Part shown: positions 52,012 to 60,316 of the stretch, one piece after another
Numbering within the stretch: position 1 is the stretch's first letter
Layout of the letters: each line of letters opens with the position of its first letter
From: Nitrospirales bacterium
Lineage (GTDB): Bacteria; Nitrospirota; Nitrospiria; Nitrospirales; UBA8639
DNA: 64,000 bases
Direction: 5' to 3'
Assembly: GCA_021604005.1 (NCBI GenBank)
Contig: BQIV01000025.1
Coordinates: 1 to 64,000, forward strand
Made by a program: the position numbers and the translations under genes
Notes under the pieces: generated by a model
The model's input: only the letters and a program-made list of their open reading frames with translations
Databases searched by the model: none
What the model was told of the DNA's origin: nothing

Positions 52012-52290
52012 ATGATTAAAGTGCTGGTGTTTGGACAAACCCTTCAGGATGCAATCGAAGAGCCTGAGTTTGAATGCGACGTGTCTGAACCGATGACGGT
52101 TCGAGAGCTGTTTGCAACCCATGCGGAAAAGTTTGAACCCTTCCAATCGTTTCTTCAGTCCAATCAAGTCATGGTGACGATTAATTTGAAGATTTCAACC
52201 TTAGAGTCGAAGATTAAGGATGGTGATACGCTGAAACTCACCCATCAGTTTAATCCAGAGCTTGAAGGGGCCCGTTGGCATAATCCGTAA
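52012..52290 (+). CDS. MoaD/ThiS-like beta-grasp protein without terminal GlyGly
   Basis: A 92-residue protein with the ubiquitin-like order of MoaD and ThiS: first strand IKVLVFGQ, helix TVRELFATHAEKFEPFQSF, then VMVTINLKIS and a turn KDGDTLKLTHQ. The family's functional end is a GlyGly carboxyl terminus that is activated and loaded with sulfur. Here the protein continues to FNPELEGARWHNP, with no GlyGly. It is either a non-sulfur-carrying relative, a form that must be trimmed, or a protein with another role. A GAGAGGA site precedes the ATG. No molybdopterin or thiamine genes are adjacent. Confidence 0.6.
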   Translation: MIKVLVFGQTLQDAIEEPEFECDVSEPMTVRELFATHAEKFEPFQSFLQSNQVMVTINLKISTLESKIKDGDTLKLTHQFNPELEGARWHNP

Positions 52291-52495
52291 CGACCTCCCT
52301 TCTGGTTTTCCCTGCAGCCCTCCTGTGATATCGCATTGCCAGTCTTCATCGTGTAGCTGGAAATGATGTGAATGCGCGAAAGAATTTTCGTGGGAACGTG
52401 TATGGATTCGCGTCCTATGTGAGTCCTGTCGTCACGGGCCGTGAGCTTTGCGCCACATCGAATGTCCTGGGGATCTGGATGGAGACCGAGTGCGT

Positions 52496-53446
52496 CTAAA
52501 ACGAAGAATACACGGGGTGCTGCTGATCTGCCGTCGAGGCCTGAGTGTTCCGGTCTGCATCTTTGGCTACGGAGGTCATATTGCCTTCACCATCGGTATT
52601 GATCAGAATCCAGGAATCCGGATTGGCATTGATGGCTGTTACTAATTCGGCGTGGAGCTGATGTCCGGCGCGATCGGCAACAAAGTGACCAATGACCGGC
52701 AATCCGAGCAAGGCAAGGTCGCCGATAAGGTCGAGAATTTTGTGTCGAACGCACTCATCCGTAAAGCGCAGGCCGGTTTCATTCATGAGTGCAGTGTCGG
52801 AAAACACAAGGGTGTTGTCCAATGACCCTCCCATCCCAAACCCTCGCGACCAGAGCCCTTCGACCTCTTCTTTGAAGGCAAATGTTCTGGCAGGAGCGAT
52901 GTTTCGTTGAAACTCAGGCAGTGACGCGTGGTGGACATACGTTTGAGATTTGATGAGAGGGTGGTCATACATAATGGAATAAGAAATTTTCTGCAATGGT
53001 GCCGGGTAGACGGAAAGGGATTTGTTGCCGCGTTCAACAGTAATTGGGCGGACAATTTTTAAATAGGTTCGTAGCGTGGTTTGTTCGACAATCCCCGCAC
53101 CCAGGAGCAAGCTCACAAATGGCGCCGAGCTGCCATCAAGAGCCGGAATTTCATTCCCTGTGAGTTCAAGGCGGACATTGTCGATTTCTAGACCGGCAAG
53201 CGCGGAAAGAAGATGTTCGACCGTCTGTATTTGAAACGTATTAAAGCTCAGCGCAGTGCATAAATCCGTTGGATGGAGGCATTGGATGGTGGCTGGGCAG
53301 GCTTCAGGAACGCCTGACGTCACCTTATGAAAGACGATGCCGGTGCCGGAAGGCGCGGGGTGAACTGTTAGTTCAGCTGCTTCTCCGGAATGGAGTCCTA
53401 CGCCTGAAACGGAGATTGCCTTGCCAATCGTTTGTTGAAATCTCAT
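52496..53446 (-). CDS. lpxC: UDP-3-O-acyl-N-acetylglucosamine deacetylase
   Basis: A 316-residue zinc enzyme performing the committed step of lipid A synthesis in the cytoplasm. Zinc ligands are visible: His78 in TVEHLLSAL, and His235 and Asp239 in VRHKILDLIGD. His262 in AGHQLHAEL is the catalytic acid. GVGLHSGEAAELTVHPAP is the usual N-terminus. Its presence shows a lipopolysaccharide-containing outer membrane. About 450 bases separate it from the upstream gene, so it has its own promoter. Confidence 0.97.
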   Translation of the reverse strand: MRFQQTIGKAISVSGVGLHSGEAAELTVHPAPSGTGIVFHKVTSGVPEACPATIQCLHPTDLCTALSFNTFQIQTVEHLLSALAGLEIDNVRLELTGNEIPALDGSSAPFVSLLLGAGIVEQTTLRTYLKIVRPITVERGNKSLSVYPAPLQKISYSIMYDHPLIKSQTYVHHASLPEFQRNIAPARTFAFKEEVEGLWSRGFGMGGSLDNTLVFSDTALMNETGLRFTDECVRHKILDLIGDLALLGLPVIGHFVADRAGHQLHAELVTAINANPDSWILINTDGEGNMTSVAKDADRNTQASTADQQHPVYSSF

Positions 53447-53894
53447 TCATGCCTCTCATTAGGGGTGAACCACAGGCTGAAAGCGGAAAAATCTTCTCGA
53501 AACAAGAGCAAGTAAGATGCCGAATAAAGATTATGCACAAACGATAACGAACAGTATGAAATGTATAATGATCGTAACGCGTTTATGACGAAAGGTCCAG
53601 TACAAATGTTGTGTGAATGTTGCACCTGTATCGTTTTTGCCTACCAAGGTTTCGTTCGTCGTCCACTGCTGACACTATCTATGCTATGGAGATCATGACG
53701 GAGTGGGTTCTGGTCGTATGAGTTCTGAATGCACTGCCCATTGATTCATGTGGAAACATGGCTATTCGACGGGCATCGTTGTGTTATTGACGACGTGGTT
53801 GTTTTATGTGCACGACCCTACAAGGGTTTGTCAACGAAAACCAGGCACGTACGGGAAGTTTACAGAGAATTTACGTGGAGCGTGGAAGGGATGC
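53447..53894. other. Intergenic region upstream of lpxC
   Basis: About 450 bases, AT-rich near 53540-53590, where the lpxC promoter is expected. No supported gene or repeat. Confidence 0.4.
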
Positions 53895-54236
53895 TTAGGG
53901 ATTCACACGAAACGGTTGTGTGAATACCGTGTACTCTTTGGGAAGATGATCGCATTTGTGTGCTTGAATGAGTCCACGAATAATCCCATGATGCTTTTTC
54001 GGCAATCCTGATTCAATAAACGCTTGTTCAAAGAGCGGCCACCGTAGATGATGGTGGGTCGCGAGTTGTTCCCGTTCTTCTTGCGATTGTTGTTGTAAGG
54101 TGGTCGAGAGATAGCGAATGGCTTTTTCGACGCTGTTATAAGGTGGAGCGAGGTGGAGAAACGCATAAAACTGTTCAAGGTGATAGCGGAAGTCCTCACG
54201 CAGCGAGAGCGCGAGGTTATCAGGTTGTAGGCTCAT
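53895..54236 (-). CDS. Hypothetical small cytoplasmic protein
   Basis: A 113-residue protein with no recognised family. It is rich in Gln, His and Leu and predicted helical: LREDFRYHLEQFYAFLHLAP, then YLSTTLQQQSQEEREQLATH, HHLRWPLFEQAFIESG and LPKKHHGIIRGLIQAHKC. No signal peptide or membrane helix. The ATG at 54236 is used; a TTG four codons upstream is possible. It lies downstream of the sigma-factor gene but behind that gene's terminator, so it needs its own promoter in 54237-54282. Coding is likely from the regular amphipathic pattern, not from homology. Confidence 0.55.
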   Translation of the reverse strand: MSLQPDNLALSLREDFRYHLEQFYAFLHLAPPYNSVEKAIRYLSTTLQQQSQEEREQLATHHHLRWPLFEQAFIESGLPKKHHGIIRGLIQAHKCDHLPKEYTVFTQPFRVNP

Positions 54237-54282
54237 TCGTGTGTCCAATCAGAATAATGAAATTTTTCACAGACGCCTATCA

Positions 54283-54320
54283 TAAAAAAAAATGGAGGCC
54301 AACCTCAAGGTCTGGCCTCC
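54283..54320 (-). terminator. Rho-independent terminator of the sigma-factor gene
   Basis: Read on the minus strand: GGAGGCCA (54320-54313), a loop, and TGGCCTCC (54301-54294) form an eight-pair GC-rich stem, followed by A and a run of nine T (54292-54284). It lies about 55 bases after the stop of the sigma-factor gene. This is the clearest terminator in the window. Confidence 0.9.
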
Positions 54321-54374
54321 GGTGGATAGATTGTGCTGTAAAAAGTAAAACCTTCGGAAGTGGATGGACACACG

Positions 54375-55538
54375 TTATTTGATGGCAGCCAATAACTGTT
54401 TCATGTTGGGTTCTTTGAGCTTTTGAAGCGCCTTGGCTTCAATTTGTCGGACACGCTCACGTGTAACGGACATGGTCTGTCCCACTTCCTCCAATGTCCA
54501 AGGTTCATCTTGTCCGAATCCAAAACGCAGGCGAATCACCATTTGCTCTCGTTCGGTCAATGTACTCAGCACGCGTTGGACTTGTTGATTCGTCTCTTTC
54601 TTGGCAATGGGACCTTCCGGAGAAGCAGATTTCATGTCAGCCACGAAGTCCGTTAAGAGCGTCTCGCCGTCACCGACAGGTGTTTCCAGCGAAAGGGGAT
54701 CTTGAAAGACTTGCACGGTTTCTTGAACTTTATCCGGACTCATCTTTAAAAAGGCTCCAATGTCGTCTACGTGTGCTGGCGCGGCATATTGTTGAGTCAA
54801 GCGTTTCGTCACGCGGGCGATCTTATTCGAAATTTCATTCATGTGGACTGGAATACGAATGGTGCGCGATTGATCGGCGAGTGCTCTGGTGATGCCTTGG
54901 CGTATCCACCAAGTTGCGTAGGTGCTGAATTTAAACCCTTTGCTATGCTGAAACCGTTCTGCAGCCTTCATCAGTCCAATATTGCCTTCTTGGACAAGAT
55001 CGAGGAAGGCTAGACCATGTCCGGCATATCGTTTGGCAATATCGACGACCAATCGTAAGTTCCGCTGTACCAGTTCGGTCTTTGCGTGTTCCAACTGATT
55101 GCCGGCGGCTTGAAGCTGTTGCCGGAGTGAGGCGATGTGTTTTGCGCGTCGTCCGTCTTGTTGCTCCAACGTCATCAACGCGACTCTGGCTTCTTCGATA
55201 GCCGGGACAGATAGTCCACTGAGTTCATGAATTTCTTTGAGTTTTTCAATGATCTGTTGTTGTGACGTTGATTTTGCCCTTGCTTTGGCCTCCTGAAGGC
55301 CTTGTTTGACGATGGTACGTATCGACCGGCTAGCTTGGTCAATGCGTTTTCCAAGTTCGGCTTCAGAATGGCGGTCGAGCAAGGGTTTCGGTCCGAATGA
55401 GCGAAAATAGAGGGACTCGAGTGCCGGGGCTTGACTCCCCGCAGGAGGGGCATAGGTTCGACCGGCCCCTGACGGCATGTCATCAACATGGTCATTGGAA
55501 AGAGTGGGGTGTGAGTGTTTCATAATCTTGGTTTCCAT
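54375..55538 (-). CDS. RNA polymerase sigma-70 family factor (RpoD/RpoS-like)
   Basis: A 387-residue sigma factor. Region 1.2 is LYFRSFGPKPLLDRHSEAEL; region 2 has RNLRLVVDIAKRYAGHGLAF, LDLVQEGNIGLMKAAERF and FSTYATWWIRQGITRALAD; region 3 is at about 220-300; region 4 has LTEREQMVIRLRFG and TLEEVGQTMSVTRERVRQIE. It lacks the long acidic insertion and region 1.1 of a typical primary RpoD, so it is probably a group 2 alternative factor (RpoS-like), not the housekeeping one. No ribosome site supports 55538 over an internal ATG five codons later. A strong terminator follows. Confidence 0.9.
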   Translation of the reverse strand: METKIMKHSHPTLSNDHVDDMPSGAGRTYAPPAGSQAPALESLYFRSFGPKPLLDRHSEAELGKRIDQASRSIRTIVKQGLQEAKARAKSTSQQQIIEKLKEIHELSGLSVPAIEEARVALMTLEQQDGRRAKHIASLRQQLQAAGNQLEHAKTELVQRNLRLVVDIAKRYAGHGLAFLDLVQEGNIGLMKAAERFQHSKGFKFSTYATWWIRQGITRALADQSRTIRIPVHMNEISNKIARVTKRLTQQYAAPAHVDDIGAFLKMSPDKVQETVQVFQDPLSLETPVGDGETLLTDFVADMKSASPEGPIAKKETNQQVQRVLSTLTEREQMVIRLRFGFGQDEPWTLEEVGQTMSVTRERVRQIEAKALQKLKEPNMKQLLAAIK

Positions 55539-56248
55539 GGGTAAAGTGTTTCGGTTTTTTCTGTCGAATACCGCTCATCCGCTTGCTTTTCAATAATCAT
55601 GGAAAAAGCAAAAAACAAGCCACGGATGAATAGGAAGCCGACATATTCGTCTGTTTGCCCTCGGCCTTTCTTAATCCATGTTCTTGTGAACACGGGAAGG
55701 CTTTGTGAAGGGATCGTGTCGTGTTTTGGAATTCGATGCACTTAACATGTTGAAAATGAAAGATATTTTCCCTCATGATCGTGTGATTGCAGAAGGGGAA
55801 TTCAAAAAAATGCGAAACGGAATTTTTCTGACGTCCCCTCTACATGTTCTTCATCGGATAGGGCAGGATATTCCTGGAGTCAATAGGCCGAAAAGGTAGG
55901 AAAATTGACTCTGTGCAGTATGAATTGACAGTGTTTTGACGTAAAGACTGTGAATGTCTACGAAGTGCTCGCGTGATAGGTAATGCCTTGCGGCTATAGC
56001 GCCACATACGTTCCAAACGGGAACATACAACGAACTCCGCACGGTACCATGTTTCAACGAGCAGAAATTCCTAGAATTGGCTATAGCTCAGTGCAATACA
56101 ACGTGAACATAAAGAAGGTTATGCCCGCTTGGATGACCTGCAGGCGATTGACGGTTCAATAACGAGGGTTAATCGGTATTCAGTGCGGCGGTCTGTAGAT
56201 TCGGCATAACTGAAACGGTTATGGGTCATGGGAGGCCGGGGCATGTGC
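55539..56248. other. Long intergenic region containing repeat copy B
   Basis: About 710 bases between the sigma factor and the ACT-GlnE gene, both on the minus strand. It holds the second copy of the 75-base repeat, flanked by GGCTATAGC on both sides. A 64-codon plus-strand frame at 55705 lacks a ribosome site and is not called. Confidence 0.5.
56011..56085. repeat. 75-base dispersed repeat, copy B, flanked by 9-base direct repeats
   Basis: Matches 948-1022 without gaps (53 of 75 bases by hand count). GGCTATAGC occurs at 55992-56000 just before it and again at 56079-56087 spanning its end. Such flanking direct repeats can mark a target duplication, but the right one is partly inside the repeat, so this is only suggestive. 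Confidence 0.55.
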
Positions 56249-58525
56249 TTAGGACTGAGGGGGAGGAAAGTGTTGTCGGAAAATGTGATGCACGCGTTTC
56301 ATGCGATCTTGAATTTCTCTTTCCAGCGCCACGGCGCCATCATTCCAGTTTTGAGTGACAAACCCCAAGCGTCGAGCAAGAAAGATGAAGCTATCTGAAT
56401 GGGATTCCGGTAACAGCAGGTCTTGTGCATGCCCCCGGACAATACGAAGCGCATCGATCAATTGACGAAAGAATAGGTAATCGTCATGGAGTATGTGTTC
56501 TTCATCGGTTAGAAGGAGTTGACGCTGTTGAAGTATGTGTAACGCCTCAAGTGTATTAGATGTACGAAGCGCTGGGAGGCGGTGGCCATGTATCAGCTGG
56601 AGGTATTGGGTGAGGTATTCAATGTCGATAATACCGCCAGGACTATATTTGACATGAATGGACTGGCCTGGCACAAGTTCTTTCATTTGTCTGGCGCGGA
56701 GCCCCAAGGCAATGTCGAGTGGCCAGGGGTGAGCGCTATAGACAAATCGGTCTCGATGCGATTCAACTTTTTGTCCCAATGTTTGATCGCCGGCGACGTA
56801 CCGAAGTTTGATCATTGCTTGACGTTCAAATGGAGCGGCTGAACCCTGGTGATCATAATATTTGCAAATTTCTTCGAACGAATTCGCCAAGAGGCCTTTA
56901 TCACCGTATGGTCGCAGACGCGTGTCGACATGAAAGATGCCTTTATTTTTAGCTTCAATCCAACGAAGCATTTCTTGCACGAGTTGTTCAAAATAGTCGG
57001 TTGAAAGCCTGTGGCGTGTGCGTTGTGCGGTTTTGTTCATTTCATAGACACAGAGCACTTCGATGTCAGATGCATATCCGAGTTCTTTTCCTCCCAATTT
57101 CCCTAACCCGAATATAGCGAATACATATGGTGGGGTACCCTGCTTAGGGAGTTTAAACTGTTTGGCAAGTACATCCTGGGCTTCGCGCATCGCGTAGTTA
57201 AGCACAACGTCGGCAAGGTTCGTTAACGCGAGTGAAAAGTCCGGCACCCATACGGTATCCAGCATATGCTTCATGTCGATTCGAAACAGTTCTTGATCTT
57301 TGAATGTGTTCAGACGGGCTCTCCGCTCATCGGTAGATTTGCAACCTTTGAGTTGAGCGGTGAGGGCGCGCTCAAGATCGGCCTTTTCACGAATAATGGG
57401 GCCGTTCAGGAAGTCCGCCATCGCCGGCAGCAGATTGGCATGTTGCCGGCGAAGCAGGTCTTCCCAGAGAAAATCGCTACTGCCAAACAGTTTCGCGAGG
57501 TGTCCGAGCAGGGATTGCTGGCGTAAGAGAGAAAATGTTTGAGACTGCTGTTGATCGCCTTGTAAATCATCTAATAATTGGTCGAAGTGCTCAAGCGCTT
57601 TCCCGGGATCGGGGGCCCATGTCAGAAAATGTGAAAATTCTTTGATGAGCGCAGCGGTGGACATGAGTTCTTGTTGTTCATCGACATCGTCGATTTTTCC
57701 ACCTGCTCGTCCCTGCACGAATAAGGCGTTATGCGCGGTATTGCCCTTGACTTCTATGGTAGCTTTGGAAATGTAGACGCCCCGCATGGTGAGGGCATTG
57801 GCAAATGTATATAAAAACGCCGGCGTATCGGTGGCACGAATGTCCATGACCGTGGCATCTGGTGCTCGGTTGTTATGAAATTGGACTTCAACCGGGTGGA
57901 CGATATCCGAAACATGGGCTGTGAGTTGTTCGAGTGTTTCAAGGAGTGCACGATTGACGTGACTTCGAACTTTTCGAAATTGCCGGGTCTCGAGTAATCG
58001 AATCATATCGAACACCGATGCTTTGAATTTCGTTTGTTGCGCACGGTGAAACACGCATCCCGGCAGCAGTTTGACCGTGAATACGTCGACCACTTTTTTT
58101 CGAGAAAGCCCGCGAATCGTATTGCGTGCGTGTGCAGACCCCGGTTTCGCATAGCGTGGCCGGTTCGAGCTGGAGGATATGGATTGTTCTGCCGTCACCC
58201 GTTCCGTCAGGGTGTAAATCAAGGCATGTCGAATGTCGAGTCCGACGGAGGAGAGTAGTCCACAGAGCATGGCAAATTCGGAATAATAATCATAGGCGAT
58301 AATCGTTATTTCATAGAGATGCTTCGGGTATTTTTGAATGGTGATGGCGCAGGGGTGTTCGGGGCTCAGCGTGCCGACTAACGAGAGATGTTCCGTGATC
58401 ACGTCACGGGAAAACTGTTCGAAATACTCCGCATCCATTCGATGCACAAAATCCTTAACAATGAGAGGAGAAAGGTGCGGACAGCTGCGTTGTAATTCTT
58501 GAATTCGATTGTGTTGATCCATCAC
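56249..58525 (-). CDS. ACT-domain protein fused to a GlnE-type nucleotidyltransferase
   Basis: A 758-residue protein. The N-terminal third holds two ACT-like domains (about 50-120, ITIQKYPKHLYEITIIAYDY; about 215-285, VMDIRATDTPAFLYTFANAL), the second close to the sensor pair at the end of GlnD. From about 300 it is GlnE-like: SSDFLWEDLLRRQ, then FGLGKLGGKELGYASDIEV with Asp487 and Glu489 in the metal-binding motif, HVDTRLRPYGDKG and KYSPGGIIDIEYL. GlnE adds and removes AMP on glutamine synthetase. Normal GlnE is about 950 residues with two such halves; here one half carries amino-acid sensors. The second Asp is replaced by Glu. It is divergent from another GlnE-type gene, 104 bases away. Confidence 0.82.
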   Translation of the reverse strand: MMDQHNRIQELQRSCPHLSPLIVKDFVHRMDAEYFEQFSRDVITEHLSLVGTLSPEHPCAITIQKYPKHLYEITIIAYDYYSEFAMLCGLLSSVGLDIRHALIYTLTERVTAEQSISSSSNRPRYAKPGSAHARNTIRGLSRKKVVDVFTVKLLPGCVFHRAQQTKFKASVFDMIRLLETRQFRKVRSHVNRALLETLEQLTAHVSDIVHPVEVQFHNNRAPDATVMDIRATDTPAFLYTFANALTMRGVYISKATIEVKGNTAHNALFVQGRAGGKIDDVDEQQELMSTAALIKEFSHFLTWAPDPGKALEHFDQLLDDLQGDQQQSQTFSLLRQQSLLGHLAKLFGSSDFLWEDLLRRQHANLLPAMADFLNGPIIREKADLERALTAQLKGCKSTDERRARLNTFKDQELFRIDMKHMLDTVWVPDFSLALTNLADVVLNYAMREAQDVLAKQFKLPKQGTPPYVFAIFGLGKLGGKELGYASDIEVLCVYEMNKTAQRTRHRLSTDYFEQLVQEMLRWIEAKNKGIFHVDTRLRPYGDKGLLANSFEEICKYYDHQGSAAPFERQAMIKLRYVAGDQTLGQKVESHRDRFVYSAHPWPLDIALGLRARQMKELVPGQSIHVKYSPGGIIDIEYLTQYLQLIHGHRLPALRTSNTLEALHILQQRQLLLTDEEHILHDDYLFFRQLIDALRIVRGHAQDLLLPESHSDSFIFLARRLGFVTQNWNDGAVALEREIQDRMKRVHHIFRQHFPPPQS

Positions 58526-58553
58526 GATAAGAGTACACTGAAATGGAGCTATA

Positions 58554-58584
58554 TTGTAAGGTCTCTAGTCGAATCGTATATAAT
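58554..58584 (+). promoter_or_regulatory. Promoter between the divergent GlnE-type genes
   Basis: A perfect TATAAT at 58579-58584 with TTGTAA at 58554-58559 (19-base spacer), about 45 bases before the plus-strand start codon. The 104-base gap must drive both genes. Exact -35 is uncertain. Confidence 0.45.
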
Positions 58585-58629
58585 AGCAATTCTGTACCAT
58601 AGCTCTCTTGAACGTGAGTCGCACGTCTT

Positions 58630-60222
58630 ATGGGTGATAGGCTTCTTCCCGATCCGACCCCGGTATTGCTTTCATCGACCTTAGAGAGTCAGGACGTGGT
58701 TCGTCTGCTTGCCCCGTATGGTTTTGCGCGTCCGGCGCAAGCTGACGCCAATTTACAGGCGATGGCCGGTCATCCGGAAGATCGTCGGGCCTTGTCTTCC
58801 ATTCTCGCGGAATTGCTGTGCGCGGTGGGAGAGACGGCTGATCCCGATCAGGCCTTAAATGCGTGGGAGCACTATCTTGCCACGGGGATTCAACGACGAC
58901 CGCTCTTTCAATTCTTAGGTCAGGCTCCACGAATGTTGCATTGGTTGTGTCTGATATTTGGAAATAGTCCCGCCATGGCCGAGACGCTCATTCGTGATCC
59001 GATGCTGGTGTATTGGCTTGTTGAAGAGCGGGTGGAAACGCATTCTCCGACTCGCCGGCAATTGCAGAACAGTCTCCATACATCACTGGCCATGTTTCAG
59101 AGTTATGAACTCAAAGGAGATGCGCTTCGGCGTTTTAAACGGAAGGAGATGCTTCGCATTGGTATTCGAGACCTGTTGCGCGTGGCGGATGTCTCCGAAA
59201 CGGTGTGCTCACTGTCAAATTTGGCCATAGTACTCATTCAAGCTGCATATGAGCTTGTTGATGAACATCTGCGTGCACAACATGGGCCTCCGAGTCATCG
59301 TGATCGTCGTGGACGATTGATACAGACCGGTTTTGTAGTTCTGGGGATGGGGAAGCTGGGTGGGGGAGAGCTCAATTATAGCTCCGATGTGGATCTGGTG
59401 TATGTCTATGAAACAGCAGAGGGGGAAACGCAATCGACGAATGGGCAAATTACGGTATCCAATGATCAATATTTTGAGACGCTGGCCAGGGAGTTGACAC
59501 ACGTGCTTGATGCGACGACAGATGAAGGTGCGATTTTTCGTGTCGATTTACGGTTGCGTCCTGAGGGAGATGTTGGAGCGGTCGCGAAGTCACTGGAGGA
59601 TTCCGTGCATTACTACCGAACTCGTGGACGAGACTGGGAGCGAATGGCGTTTATTAAAGCCTACCCGATTGCCGGTGCGAAAGACGTCGGGCGGTCTTTT
59701 TTGCGAAAGATTCGACCGTTTATTCTGGGCCAGACGCAGGACCCATCTCATCACGTGATTCAGACCGTCCGATCTCTTAAAGTCAAAATTCATGCAAAAC
59801 TGCTTCAACGCGGTGAAGAAACACGGCATGTAAAGTTGGGCATAGGAGGCATTCGCGAAATCGAATTCTTGGTGCAAGCTATTCAATTGATGCATGGACG
59901 CCACTCGCCACATGTGATGGAGCGCAATACCTTAAAAGCATTGGATCTCATCCGTGATATGCAGATTTTACCGGCGGAGTCCGTTCAACAACTTGAAGTG
60001 GCGTACCGGTTTCTTCGTGATCTTGAACATAAGCTGCAGATGGTGAATGATTTGCAAACGCACGTCTTGCCGCGTGATATCGAAGAAGTTGCGAAATGCG
60101 CTGTGCGGATGGGGTACGACAAAGGTGATGTCCCCACCGAAACCGCTCAAGCTTTTTTAGATGATTATGACCACCATACGTCAATTGTGCATCGCCTGTA
60201 TCAAGAAACCATTGGGGTGTAG
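58630..60222 (+). CDS. Single-half GlnE-type nucleotidyltransferase
   Basis: A 530-residue protein equivalent to one half of glutamine synthetase adenylyltransferase. The catalytic motif is GMGKLGGGELNYSSDVDLVY with Asp253 and Asp255, followed by FRVDLRLRPEGDVG, RDWERMAFIKAYPIAG and GIGGIREIEFLVQAIQLMHG. A helical domain at about 420-530 (RFLRDLEHKLQMVNDLQTH) ends the protein, where a full GlnE would continue into its second half. The GKLGGxELNYSSDxD pattern is that of the N-terminal, deadenylylating half of classical GlnE. It is divergent from the ACT-bearing relative, and the pair probably works together. No glnA or glnB in the window. Confidence 0.85.
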   Translation: MGDRLLPDPTPVLLSSTLESQDVVRLLAPYGFARPAQADANLQAMAGHPEDRRALSSILAELLCAVGETADPDQALNAWEHYLATGIQRRPLFQFLGQAPRMLHWLCLIFGNSPAMAETLIRDPMLVYWLVEERVETHSPTRRQLQNSLHTSLAMFQSYELKGDALRRFKRKEMLRIGIRDLLRVADVSETVCSLSNLAIVLIQAAYELVDEHLRAQHGPPSHRDRRGRLIQTGFVVLGMGKLGGGELNYSSDVDLVYVYETAEGETQSTNGQITVSNDQYFETLARELTHVLDATTDEGAIFRVDLRLRPEGDVGAVAKSLEDSVHYYRTRGRDWERMAFIKAYPIAGAKDVGRSFLRKIRPFILGQTQDPSHHVIQTVRSLKVKIHAKLLQRGEETRHVKLGIGGIREIEFLVQAIQLMHGRHSPHVMERNTLKALDLIRDMQILPAESVQQLEVAYRFLRDLEHKLQMVNDLQTHVLPRDIEEVAKCAVRMGYDKGDVPTETAQAFLDDYDHHTSIVHRLYQETIGV

Positions 60223-60316
60223 CCGGTCAGACTTGAAATTCCTATTTTTGTGGTTATCTGTTTGGGAGAGCAATTTTCAGGACTAGGAATATTCAAGGAA
60301 TACAAGAGGTCATACA

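Noticed and set aside
52291-52495. Gap between the MoaD-like gene and lpxC as a possible small RNA locus
   Set aside because: Only short, weak hairpins were seen; a plain convergent spacer explains it.
55705-55899. A 64-codon plus-strand frame in the long gap upstream of the sigma factor
   Set aside because: No ribosome site, no family match, and its position suits a promoter region.
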